A DNA stretch of 25,442 bases, from positions 1-25,442 of the forward strand of contig CABSMZ010000008.1 in the NCBI GenBank assembly GCA_902478875.1. Direction: 5' to 3'. Position numbers and translations under genes: made by a program. Source of the stretch: an uncultured Collinsella sp. GTDB lineage: Bacteria > Actinomycetota > Coriobacteriia > Coriobacteriales > Coriobacteriaceae. The notes below the pieces were generated by a model. That model had not been told where the DNA came from. It saw only the letters and a program-made list of their open reading frames with translations, and did no database searches. This document shows, in pieces, positions 7,396-14,418 of this stretch. How positions within the stretch are numbered: the stretch's first letter is position 1; every line of letters starts with the position of its first letter.

Positions 7396-8859
7396 CTACA
7401 CCGGAAGCATGCCAGAGATTGCCGTTACGATCAGGCCAAAGACGACCATGAAAATGAAGAACTTCCAAATGGTCTTCCACCATTGGCCAAACGAGATCTT
7501 TGCCACGGCAAGGCCGGCAACCGTCATGCCCGCCACGGGACTGATGGTGTTGATGGTCTGGTTGGCAAACTGGAGCGCGGTAACGGCCGCCTCGGGATTG
7601 AGGCCCATGAGCTCGGTCAGGGGGCCCATAACGGGCATGGTGAGTGCCGCCAGGCCAGAACTCGAGGGAACCAGCAAAGAGAGCAGGCCAAGGACGATAT
7701 ACATAAACGTGGTGTAGACGGCGGCGGGTGCACCGGCGAGCGCAGTAGCGAGCGCCTGGAGGATGGTGTCGATGATCATGCCGCCCTCGGCGATGACCAG
7801 AATACCGCGAGCGATACCGATAACGATGGCGGCGTACGCAAAGTCGGCGAGACCTTTAACGAACTCCTCAGCAATCGTCTGCTGGTCAAGACCGCCCAGG
7901 ATACCGGCAAGCAAGCCCATGCCAAGGAACACGGCGGAAATCTCATTCATGTACCAACCCTGGGTAACAAGACCCCAGACGATAATGCCCATACCGCAAG
8001 CAAAATCGATAAGCACGAGCTTCTGACGGGTAGTGAACTCTTCCTCGATGGAGGCATCGGTTACGGAAAACTCGATACGCTTGAGCTTATCGTCCTCGTA
8101 CGTAATGGACGACTCGGGGTTTTTCTTGACGCGCATGGCGTAGCGCATGGCCCATGCGATACCGACAGCAGTGAAGATGACCCAAGAAACGGCGCGCAGC
8201 CACAGTTGCGGATTGCCCTCGATGCCAATGATGCCTTGGGCGATCAAAACATTAAACGGATCGATGGTCGAAGCGCAATATCCCAGGTTAGGACCAAGGA
8301 AGCAGATGATGAATGCCGTCATCGAGTCATAACCGATACCCATCATGATGGGAATGAAGATGGCATAGAACGGCAGGGCTTCCTCAGACATACCAAACGT
8401 GGTGCCGCAAATGGACAGCAACGTCATCGTGATGGGAATGATGAGGATGTCCTTGTTCTTGAGCTTTTTAATCACACGGCTCATGCCGGCATTCAAAGCG
8501 TTGGTCTTGGTGATGATTGCGAACGACCCGCCAATCAATAAGACGAACGCAACGACGTCGGCAGCCTCCTGGATGCCCTTAGTGGGCGCTTGCAGGACCG
8601 CGAAGATATCCTGACCCAGATTGATGGTTTCGCCGGTCTCGGAATCGGTGTAGTTCTTATCGACCTGTTCATAGGTTCCAGCAACGGCGACTTCACGCTC
8701 GCCCGCCGCTGTCGAAATCGTCTTGCGCTGATACTGACCAGAGGGAACGATCCAAGTCAGGACCGCAAAGACAACGATCAGCAAGAACATGATCGTATAG
8801 ACATGCGGTAATTTGAACTTAAAACGTCTGTTTGTCTTCTTCGCCTTCGTATCTGACAT
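7396..8859 (-). CDS. YfcC/DcuC-family membrane transporter, candidate Amadori-compound importer
   Basis: This is a 487-residue inner-membrane carrier of the YfcC family (PF03606-type, ion-transporter superfamily). It has a short Lys/Arg-rich cytoplasmic start and a first helix at about 21-40 ending in TWIVPSGQY. A roughly 50-residue extracytoplasmic segment follows, then about ten or more helices. Family marks are GTTFGMSEEALPF and GYCASTIDPFNVLIAQ in the first half and VPSSSGLAALTMPVMGPL in the second. YfcC relatives carry amino acids or small carboxylates. Here the gene is first in the frl operon and takes the place of E. coli frlA, an APC-family transporter, so import of fructoselysine or a derivative is the likely role (inferred). 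The start at 8859 has GGAGGT upstream; longer in-frame starts do not. Confidence 0.82.
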   Translation of the reverse strand: MSDTKAKKTNRRFKFKLPHVYTIMFLLIVVFAVLTWIVPSGQYQRKTISTAAGEREVAVAGTYEQVDKNYTDSETGETINLGQDIFAVLQAPTKGIQEAADVVAFVLLIGGSFAIITKTNALNAGMSRVIKKLKNKDILIIPITMTLLSICGTTFGMSEEALPFYAIFIPIMMGIGYDSMTAFIICFLGPNLGYCASTIDPFNVLIAQGIIGIEGNPQLWLRAVSWVIFTAVGIAWAMRYAMRVKKNPESSITYEDDKLKRIEFSVTDASIEEEFTTRQKLVLIDFACGMGIIVWGLVTQGWYMNEISAVFLGMGLLAGILGGLDQQTIAEEFVKGLADFAYAAIVIGIARGILVIAEGGMIIDTILQALATALAGAPAAVYTTFMYIVLGLLSLLVPSSSGLAALTMPVMGPLTELMGLNPEAAVTALQFANQTINTISPVAGMTVAGLAVAKISFGQWWKTIWKFFIFMVVFGLIVTAISGMLPV

Positions 8860-8901
8860 AGATACCTCCAAAGAACTCGAGACTGCATCGCATCTCGCTT
8901 C

Positions 8902-8944
8902 AACGTTTGCACAATGCAAACGTTCTATGACGTTCTATAGATTA
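8902..8944 (-). promoter_or_regulatory. Palindromic operator candidate and weak promoter of the frl-like operon
   Basis: A perfect 10-bp inverted repeat, AACGTTTGCA and TGCAAACGTT (8902-8911 and 8915-8924), lies 43 bp upstream of the transporter start. Next to it ACGTTCTAT is directly repeated (8920-8928 and 8930-8938). On the minus strand TTGATG (8967-8962) and TAATCT (8944-8939) with a 17-bp spacer form a weak promoter just upstream. A palindrome downstream of the -10 is a typical repressor site. The adjacent GntR regulator is the obvious candidate ligand-responsive repressor, though binding is inferred. Confidence 0.5.
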
Positions 8945-9029
8945 CCAGCAGCTTTTTCCTTCATCAAGATAATTTCAAACTGATTGCCGCAACGCGGTTG
9001 AACGGTTGCGTTTGCGCCGTGAACGGTAT

Positions 9030-9065
9030 GGAAACGCCCGGTGAGATGATCCACCGGGCGCTTCC
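9030..9065 (-). terminator. Terminator-like hairpin after the GntR gene
   Basis: The arms CGCCCGGTG (9035-9043) and CACCGGGCG (9052-9060) pair perfectly and are extended by GGAA/TTCC. On the minus strand only a short TTT run lies at its end, so termination is probably partial. It sits 13 bases past the GntR stop and before the frl promoter region. Confidence 0.6.
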
Positions 9066-9077
9066 ATTCGCAATGTC

Positions 9078-9821
9078 CTAGATGTCAAAAACGTAGCGAG
9101 ACCCAACGATTCGCTGACGACCGATGATAAACGGCCGCCGCTGCTCATCGAAAAAGAAGGCTTCCATATAAAACAAGGGTTCGCCAACGGGAACTGCCAA
9201 CAGTCGAGCGACCTCGGGCGACGCGCAGGCGATCTCGAGCGTGCACGGGTCGGTAAACGCGGGCGTGCGGCCCGTCCGGTTGCGCACGAACTCAAAAATG
9301 GATTGGTTAGATAGAGGTGCCGTTGATAGATAGGCGTTGTCCTCGTAAACATATATGTTGTTCTCGAGCATGACAGGGACGCCATCGGCAGTGCGCACGC
9401 GCTCAACGCAAATCAAGTCAGTTCCAACGGGAACACCAAAGAACTGTGCTTCGGTGGAATCCGCCGGCAGTATCTTTCTCGAAATGACACACGCCCCCGG
9501 TTCCATTCCGTTAACGCGGCATGCGTCCGAAAAACTCTGAACGTCATCCTTCTGGCGAATCTTGCGCTTGAGCTTGGGGGCATTGACAAACGTGCCTTTC
9601 CCCTGTCGCTTCGTTAGATAGCCCTGCTGGACGAGCTCCTCAATAGCGCGTCGCACGGTAACGCGGCCAACTTTATAGCTCTCAGCCAATTCGAATTCGT
9701 TGGGTATCCGCGCGCCTGCCTTGTAGGCGCCGGAGTTGATTTCGTTTTTAATGATATCAATGACCTGTTGGTACAGCGGTATCGCTGCTTTACCGTCAGT
9801 CGGCCCTTCAGTCGGTGGCAT
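9078..9821 (-). CDS. GntR/HutC-type regulator with UTRA ligand domain, FrlR-like
   Basis: This is a 247-residue DNA-binding regulator. The N-terminal winged helix spans about 14-80: PLYQQVIDIIKNEINSG, then IPNEFELAESYKVGRVTVRR as the helix-turn-helix and GYLTKRQGKGTFV as the wing. The C-terminal UTRA domain binds a small effector, with motifs such as ICVERVRTADGVPVMLENN and PLFYMEAFFFD. The ATG at 9821 has GGAGAGGG upstream. It is transcribed in the same direction as the operon, separated from it by a hairpin and the palindromic operator. E. coli frlR is also a GntR/UTRA protein in its frl operon, so control by a phosphorylated or free Amadori product is the natural guess. Confidence 0.85.
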   Translation of the reverse strand: MPPTEGPTDGKAAIPLYQQVIDIIKNEINSGAYKAGARIPNEFELAESYKVGRVTVRRAIEELVQQGYLTKRQGKGTFVNAPKLKRKIRQKDDVQSFSDACRVNGMEPGACVISRKILPADSTEAQFFGVPVGTDLICVERVRTADGVPVMLENNIYVYEDNAYLSTAPLSNQSIFEFVRNRTGRTPAFTDPCTLEIACASPEVARLLAVPVGEPLFYMEAFFFDEQRRPFIIGRQRIVGSRYVFDI

Positions 9822-9848
9822 ATACCCTCTCCCAGCACAATTAATTCT

Positions 9849-9887
9849 AAAACGGGCTTAAGGGCATTCAACAAGCCCTTAAGCCCG
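9849..9887 (-). terminator. Rho-independent terminator of the HAD gene
   Basis: A perfect 13-bp stem, CGGGCTTAAGGGC (9853-9865) and GCCCTTAAGCCCG (9875-9887), closes a nine-base loop. On the minus strand it is followed by TTTTAGAATT. It separates the HAD phosphatase gene from the GntR gene. Confidence 0.85.
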
Positions 9888-9971
9888 CATTAGCTTAAAG
9901 TATGCTAGGTGTCGCACCAAAATGTTGGCTATTTACTCATCAGACCCGAAAAACGCGCAACTACCGCGCTC

Positions 9972-10631
9972 CTAAGAAAGCGTGAGCAGCTCCGGCAGCT
10001 GATCGATAATCTTATCCGCGGCATCCTGGCTAAAGCCAAAGCGCTCCTCGCGCTTGGCAATGACCGTCAGGCCGGCTCGCTTACCCGCGGTAATACCCGG
10101 AACGGAATCCTCAACACAGCAGCAGCGATTCGCGGGCAGCCCCAACAGGTTCAGCGCATGCAGGTAGATGTCGGGCTCGGGCTTGCTCTCCTTAAACTGC
10201 TCGCCGCTCACCACATACTCAAAGGCATCCGACAGCCCGCACGCATTGAGTACTTCCTCGATGTTATCCATGGGAGACGAGCTGGCAAGCGCCACGCGAA
10301 CGCCACGGCGCGGCAGCTCTCGAATCGTATCCACGGCGCCTGGGTTAATCAAAGCCTGATAGTCGCGCGGACGCTTATGCGCCCACTCGTCCCAACGGGC
10401 CAACGCTTCCTCGCCAGTGAAATGCCCCTTACCGGCGCGCTCAAACCAATCGACCAGCATATGCAGGAAGAACTGATGCGAGGTGCCGACTTGCCCATTC
10501 AACTCCTCTTGAGTCAGGTTAAGCCCAAGCTCCTTGGCAAACGCGGCAGTCTCGCCCAGGTAGTAATACTCGGTATCGACAATGACGCCGTCCATGTCAA
10601 AGACAACGGCGTCGAACGGAAATGCGGACAC
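9972..10631 (-). CDS. HAD-IA family phosphatase/phosphoglucomutase-like protein
   Basis: This is a 219-residue haloacid-dehalogenase hydrolase of the beta-phosphoglucomutase-like group. Motif I is FDMDGVIVDTE near residues 10-20, motif II is LASSSP, the motif III lysine is in FKESKPEPDIY, and motif IV is CVEDSVPGI. A helical cap lies between motifs I and II. A GTG start at 10631 is chosen because GGGAGGG precedes it by four bases. The longer reading from 10679 would run through the upstream gene's terminator hairpin. Likely activity is dephosphorylation of a sugar phosphate, or C1-C6 phosphate transfer if it is a true mutase. The substrate is not determined. It is a single-gene unit flanked by terminators on both sides. 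Confidence 0.83.
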   Translation of the reverse strand: MSAFPFDAVVFDMDGVIVDTEYYYLGETAAFAKELGLNLTQEELNGQVGTSHQFFLHMLVDWFERAGKGHFTGEEALARWDEWAHKRPRDYQALINPGAVDTIRELPRRGVRVALASSSPMDNIEEVLNACGLSDAFEYVVSGEQFKESKPEPDIYLHALNLLGLPANRCCCVEDSVPGITAGKRAGLTVIAKREERFGFSQDAADKIIDQLPELLTLS

Positions 10632-10646
10632 GGCACCCTCCCTAGC

Positions 10647-10672
10647 AAAAGGGCGCCTGTAAGCAGGCGCCC
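10647..10672 (-). terminator. Rho-independent terminator of the Cof-type HAD gene
   Basis: The perfect 9-bp stem GGGCGCCTG / CAGGCGCCC (10651-10659 and 10664-10672) has a four-base loop. TTTT follows on the minus strand. It lies 22 bases after the upstream stop and just ahead of the next gene's ribosome binding site. Confidence 0.82.
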
Positions 10673-10694
10673 GAACCATGCATTATCGGCGATT

Positions 10695-11537
10695 CTAGCC
10701 CAGCAGCTTATCCAGCGCCACCGCAATACCGTCTTCGTTGTTATCGGCGGTCACCATCTGGGCTACAGCCTTAACCTCATCGACGGCGTTGCCCATGGCT
10801 ACACCGGTGCCGGCCCACTCAATCATGGACTTATCGTTCTGGCCGTCGCCAAACGATACGACCTCGCTGGCATCGATGCCGAGCTTGGGCAGGGCACCCT
10901 CGAGCGCGCGGGCCTTGTCGATACCGGGCGCCGTGTACTCAAAGTACCAGTCGGCCGTAAACATGCCCGAAAGCGTTTGCTTAAAGGGCGCATACATCTC
11001 CTCGTAATGCGCCTGCAGGTAGGCTGGATCGCCCGCCGTCAGCAGCTTGTCCACGGGACAAGCGTCCACGACCTCATGCAAGCTCTCGACCTCACGGATC
11101 TTAAGGTCGCACGCATCGCGCTCATACTTGACGATATTCTTCTGCGAACCGTCCGGCAGTGTGATCATGCAGCGATACGAGTCCACGACGTGCAGGTCCC
11201 GACCGAGCGAGATCATGGGAATCACGTCGAAATTGCGCAGATGATCAATCAGACGGTGCAGTTCGTCAGCCGGCATGGCCTGGTCAAAAAGAACCTCATC
11301 GGTCTGAGCGTCGACCACATGCGCGCCATTAAAGGCAACTAGCAGACCATCATGGTTCTGAAGGTCGAGCTCCTGCGCCAAGGCGTGCAGCCCCCATGCG
11401 GGGCGACCCGAAGCCAAGATGAGCTTAATGCCCGACTCCTGCGCCGCGAGCAGTTTCTCGCGCGTACGCGGGCTGATGACCTTTTGGTCGTTGGTGAGCG
11501 TACCGTCGATATCCATTGCGATGGCTTTGATTGCCAT
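10695..11537 (-). CDS. Cof-type HAD-IIB family phosphatase
   Basis: This is a 280-residue HAD hydrolase with a C2 cap, of the Cof/YidA type that dephosphorylates sugar phosphates, flavin phosphates or similar metabolites. Motif I is MDIDGTLTND near residues 8-17, motif II is ILASGRPAWG, the motif III lysine is in IDKARALEGAL, and motif IV is VSFGDGQNDKSMIEWAG, followed by GVAMGNAVDEVK. The ATG at 11537 has GGGAGA upstream. A 70-residue in-frame extension further up shows no domain or binding site and is not used. The gene has its own terminator and a leader of about 170 bases after the pgi terminator, so it is probably transcribed alone. The substrate cannot be told from the sequence. Confidence 0.85.
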   Translation of the reverse strand: MAIKAIAMDIDGTLTNDQKVISPRTREKLLAAQESGIKLILASGRPAWGLHALAQELDLQNHDGLLVAFNGAHVVDAQTDEVLFDQAMPADELHRLIDHLRNFDVIPMISLGRDLHVVDSYRCMITLPDGSQKNIVKYERDACDLKIREVESLHEVVDACPVDKLLTAGDPAYLQAHYEEMYAPFKQTLSGMFTADWYFEYTAPGIDKARALEGALPKLGIDASEVVSFGDGQNDKSMIEWAGTGVAMGNAVDEVKAVAQMVTADNNEDGIAVALDKLLG

Positions 11538-11707
11538 ATATGTCTCCCTGTCATTGAACAACCTTGTCTGAGTCATCATACAGAACACCCACGGCGGCGC
11601 TGTTTGCAACGGGAAAAATGTCATATTGTCCCAAACATGAACGGCGCACCTTCGACGATTGCGATGCCCGTCGAGGCGCCTCCCGATACATTCCATCCTA
11701 TCCAAAT

Positions 11708-11746
11708 AGCAAAGGGGCCCGCATCCCAACGGATACGGGCCCCTTT
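11708..11746 (-). terminator. Terminator of pgi
   Basis: The stem AAAGGGGCCCG (11711-11721) / CGGGCCCCTTT (11736-11746) is perfect and continues inward with ATCC/GGAT. A TTT run lies at its minus-strand end. It lies 27 bases after the pgi stop codon. Confidence 0.82.
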
Positions 11747-11773
11747 CAGCCATACGTTAGTTTACAGCGAATC

Positions 11774-13468
11774 CTACTTGCGATGAGCGCGGTAGAACTC
11801 GATGAGTGCCTGGGTCGAAGCGTCCTGCTCGGCCTTGGCGGCATCGTCATGGAAGGCCGGGGTGATCTGCTTGGCAAGCTGCTTGCCCAGCTCAACGCCC
11901 CACTGGTCGTAGGAGTCGATGCCCCAGACCGTGCCCTCGACAAACGTGATGTGCTCGTACAGGGCGATGAGCTCGCCGAGCGCAAACGGAGTCAGCGTGT
12001 CGCCGAAGATCGAGGTCGTCGGACGGTTGCCCTCAAAGCAGCGGGCCGGGACGATCTGCTCGGGCGTGCCCTCGGCGCGCACCTCATCGGCCGTCTTACC
12101 AAAGGCGAGCGCCTTGGTCTGGGCCAGGAAGTTGCCCAGGAACAGCTCGTGGACATCCTGGCCGCTGTCGGTTGCGGGGTTGGCAGTGTTGGCGAAAGCG
12201 ATAAAGTCGGCCGGGACCACCACGGTGCCCTGGTGCAGCAGCTGGTAGAAGGCGTGCTGACCGTTGGTGCCGGGCTCGCCCCAGAAGATCTCACCGGTAT
12301 CGGAGGTCACAGCGCTGCCGTCCCAGCGGACGTGCTTGCCGTTGGACTCCATGGTGAGCTGTTGCAGGTAGGCCGGGAAGCGGTGCAGATACTGGCAGTA
12401 CGGCAGCACGGCGTGGCTCTTGGAACCGAAGAAGTTGACGTACCAGACGTTGAGCAGGCCCATCAGCGCGACGGCGTTGTTCTCGAGCGGGGTGTTGCAG
12501 AAGTACTCGTCGATGGCGTGGAAGCCCTCGAGGAACTGCTGGAAGCGCTCGGGGCCGAGCACGACGATCAGCGACAGGCCCACGGCGGAGTCGACGGAGT
12601 AGCGGCCGCCGACCCAGTTCCAGAAACCAAAGGCGTTAGCGGGGTCGATGCCGAAGGCCTCGACCTTCTCGAGTGCGGTGGAAACGGCGACGAAGTGCTT
12701 TGCCACGGCCTCGGCGTTCTGCTCATCGGAGCCGTCGATGGCGCCCTGGGCCTTGAGCTGCTCGAGCATCCAGGTCTTGACCTCACGGGCGTTGGTGAGG
12801 GTCTCGAGCGTGGTGAAGGTCTTGGAGACGATAATCACGAGCGTGGTCTCGGGATCCAAACCCTTGAGCTTCTCGGCCTGGTCGTTGGGGTCGATGTTGG
12901 AGATATAGCGGCAGTCGATACCGGCGTCGGCATAGGGACGCAGGGCCTCGTAAGCCATGACCGGGCCCAGATCGGAGCCGCCGATGCCGATGGACACCAG
13001 GTGCTCGATCTTCTTGCCGGTAACGCCCTTCCACTCACCGGAGCGCACGCGCTCGGCGAAGGCATACATGCGGTCGAGGACCTCGTGCACGTCGGCGACG
13101 ACATCCTGGCCGTCGACGATAAGCTGGCCTTTCTCGCTTGCCGGACGGCGCAGCGCGGTGTGCAGGACGGCGCGGTCCTCGGTGGTGTTGATGTGCTCGC
13201 CGGAGAACATGGCGTCGCGGCGCTCCTCGAGCTTCACCTCGCGGGCAAGATCGCACAGCAGCTTGACGGTCTCATCGGTCACCAAGTTCTTCGACAGATC
13301 GAAGTGAAGGTCGCCGGCGTCAAAGCTCAACTTATTCACGCGGTCGGCGTCAGCGGCGAACCAGGCCTTGAGGTCGATGCCCTCGGCCTCAAGCTTCTCC
13401 TGATGAGCCTCGAGTGCCTTCCAAGCGGCAGTCGACGTAGCATCGATAGGTGCGGCAACAGTTGCCAT
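11774..13468 (-). CDS. pgi: Glucose-6-phosphate isomerase
   Basis: The enzyme interconverts glucose 6-phosphate and fructose 6-phosphate in glycolysis. It would also feed the glucose 6-phosphate released by the predicted fructoselysine pathway into central metabolism. The 564-residue protein is close to the length of the longer (E. coli-type) PGIs. Diagnostic motifs are IGIGGSDLGP, the phosphate loop SKTFTTLETLTNA, VGGRYS, MESNGK with the catalytic Glu, WGEPGTNGQHAFYQL with the catalytic His, and the C-terminal signature YDQWGVELGKQL with the catalytic Lys. The ATG at 13468 has AGGAGG five bases upstream. The gene stands alone, with a clear terminator and a hairpin in the leader. A long antisense reading frame over it is a codon-bias shadow. 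Confidence 0.96.
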   Translation of the reverse strand: MATVAAPIDATSTAAWKALEAHQEKLEAEGIDLKAWFAADADRVNKLSFDAGDLHFDLSKNLVTDETVKLLCDLAREVKLEERRDAMFSGEHINTTEDRAVLHTALRRPASEKGQLIVDGQDVVADVHEVLDRMYAFAERVRSGEWKGVTGKKIEHLVSIGIGGSDLGPVMAYEALRPYADAGIDCRYISNIDPNDQAEKLKGLDPETTLVIIVSKTFTTLETLTNAREVKTWMLEQLKAQGAIDGSDEQNAEAVAKHFVAVSTALEKVEAFGIDPANAFGFWNWVGGRYSVDSAVGLSLIVVLGPERFQQFLEGFHAIDEYFCNTPLENNAVALMGLLNVWYVNFFGSKSHAVLPYCQYLHRFPAYLQQLTMESNGKHVRWDGSAVTSDTGEIFWGEPGTNGQHAFYQLLHQGTVVVPADFIAFANTANPATDSGQDVHELFLGNFLAQTKALAFGKTADEVRAEGTPEQIVPARCFEGNRPTTSIFGDTLTPFALGELIALYEHITFVEGTVWGIDSYDQWGVELGKQLAKQITPAFHDDAAKAEQDASTQALIEFYRAHRK

Positions 13469-13486
13469 AGAGTCCTCCTCAGCATA

Positions 13487-13510
13487 CGGGCGCACGCCTC
13501 CATGCGCCCG
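13487..13510 (-). other. Hairpin in the pgi leader
   Basis: The perfect 8-bp stem CGGGCGCA / TGCGCCCG (13487-13494 and 13503-13510) ends 19 bases before the pgi start codon, directly upstream of its ribosome binding site. There is no U-tract, so it is more likely a 5' stabiliser or translational element than an attenuator. Its role is not established. Confidence 0.5.
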
Positions 13511-13596
13511 GACATTCAGATATCCACTATTCTAGCGCAGGTCAAGACTACAATCAGCGAGCGTTGCCAATCGGCCCCCAAACGGCAACCGAACAA

Positions 13597-13658
13597 AAAG
13601 GGACAGGTTTGTTTTGGCAGGTCAAACGCTTTACCAATCAAATAGAACCTATCCCTTT
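13597..13658. repeat. 62-bp imperfect inverted repeat, AAAGGGACAGGTT family
   Basis: The arm AAAGGGACAGGTT (13597-13609) matches the reverse complement of 13646-13658 at 12 of 13 bases. It forms a stem-loop in the gap between pgi and the dehydrogenase-like gene. A single arm of the same sequence, AGGGACAGGTTTTGAC, recurs at 14335-14349 in the polymerase promoter, which suggests a dispersed repeat. It might also end transcription of the minus-strand gene that stops at 13669, since it begins ten bases beyond. Confidence 0.5.
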
Positions 13659-13668
13659 ATGGTAAATA

Positions 13669-14193
13669 TTAGGCCGCGGCGCACACGCTGCCGAGCAACT
13701 CACGCAGAGGAGACCCAATGCCCTCCAGCAGTTCGGGCGCGATAATGGCGAAAACGGGAACCTCGCCGGCACCCACAACGGCGGGCACTTTTCCCTCGGA
13801 GACGATGCATCCATAAGGCACAAAGCCGTCCTCACCGGCATCGAACGCCGCCATGCGACGCGCGAGCTCGCGCGCAAAGCCAGCAGTATCGGCATCGCCA
13901 ATCGCCAGGACAAAGTTCACGCCTTCGTCGGTCGCCAGGGCCACGGCTTCGTCGATCAGCTCGTCTCCCCCGTCGCCCTCAAACGAGCCGCAGCGGAAAA
14001 GCACACGCTCGAGTAGGGCTCGATCAAGCGAGCCAAGTGCCGCCGAGACAAGCTCATCGCGCGTATGCTTGTCACCGCCCAGCACAACCAGCGCCTTGGT
14101 GCCACCGTAGTGAGCGACCAATCGTCCGCACCAGCGAGCCACATCCCCATCCGCAACCAAGCGCGTCGGCATACCAAACCCATAGTTGACCAT
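13669..14193 (-). CDS. Small protein resembling a degenerate iron-alcohol-dehydrogenase N-terminal domain
   Basis: I recognise no exact family. The 174-residue protein lines up by eye with the N-terminal Rossmann domain of iron-type butanol dehydrogenases such as E. coli YqhD. MVNYGFGMPTRLV matches the family's NF-x-x-x-PTR start. ALVVLGGDKHT stands where the family has a GGGS turn. EAVALATDEGVNFVLAIGDADTAGF stands where it has the NAD-binding GGGSxxD, and VPYGCIV stands for the PxGxVLTLPATGSE strand. The key glycine motifs are lost, and the whole metal-binding C-terminal domain is absent. It is therefore probably not a dehydrogenase. The ATG at 14193 fits the homology. An in-frame ATG at 14244 would add 17 residues with poorer codon use and no ribosome binding site. 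Confidence 0.55.
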   Translation of the reverse strand: MVNYGFGMPTRLVADGDVARWCGRLVAHYGGTKALVVLGGDKHTRDELVSAALGSLDRALLERVLFRCGSFEGDGGDELIDEAVALATDEGVNFVLAIGDADTAGFARELARRMAAFDAGEDGFVPYGCIVSEGKVPAVVGAGEVPVFAIIAPELLEGIGSPLRELLGSVCAAA

Positions 14194-14344
14194 TATCCCC
14201 ACAACCCTTCCGTGCGTATAGGCGGTATCAATCGTTAGGCTCATGCTACGAAGCGAGGTTTTCCGAGCTGTTTCGCGCTCTTTAGGGCTGCGTTAAAAAA
14301 CCCGATGCAACCGCACGACCATACCCGCCAAAGAGGGACAGGTT

Positions 14345-14373
14345 TTGACGATGTCCGCGCAAGCAGGTATTAT
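14345..14373 (+). promoter_or_regulatory. Sigma70-type promoter of the Y-family polymerase operon
   Basis: TTGACG (14345-14350) and TATTAT (14368-14373) are separated by exactly 17 bp, and each differs from consensus at one position. The first LexA-type box begins at the last base of the -10, an ideal place for repression. Confidence 0.75.
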
Positions 14374-14388
14374 CGAACATGTATTCGA
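14373..14388 (+). promoter_or_regulatory. LexA/SOS box 1
   Basis: TCGAACATGTATTCGA differs at one position from the Gram-positive/actinobacterial consensus TCGAACRNRYGTTCGA. It overlaps the promoter -10 and the likely transcription start. Confidence 0.78.
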
Positions 14389-14389
14389 T

Positions 14390-14405
14390 AAGAACATGTG
14401 TTTGA
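14390..14405 (+). promoter_or_regulatory. LexA/SOS box 2
   Basis: AAGAACATGTGTTTGA keeps the GAAC-N4-GTT core with the same ATGT centre as box 1. It lies 17 bp further on and ends 13 bases before the start codon. The second half-site is weaker (GTTT for GTTC). Two boxes suggest cooperative or tight LexA repression. Confidence 0.65.
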
Positions 14406-14418
14406 TGGAAGGACACGG

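Noticed and set aside
9909..11342. A 477-codon plus-strand frame over the two HAD genes
   Set aside because: It is an antisense shadow that runs through two terminator hairpins and shows no domain; both HAD genes have full motif sets.
11564..13645. A 693-codon open frame on the plus strand opposite pgi
   Set aside because: It mirrors pgi in the antisense frame. The composition (Val/Leu/Gly repeats) is what GC-rich codon bias produces, there is no ribosome binding site, and pgi is unmistakable on the other strand.
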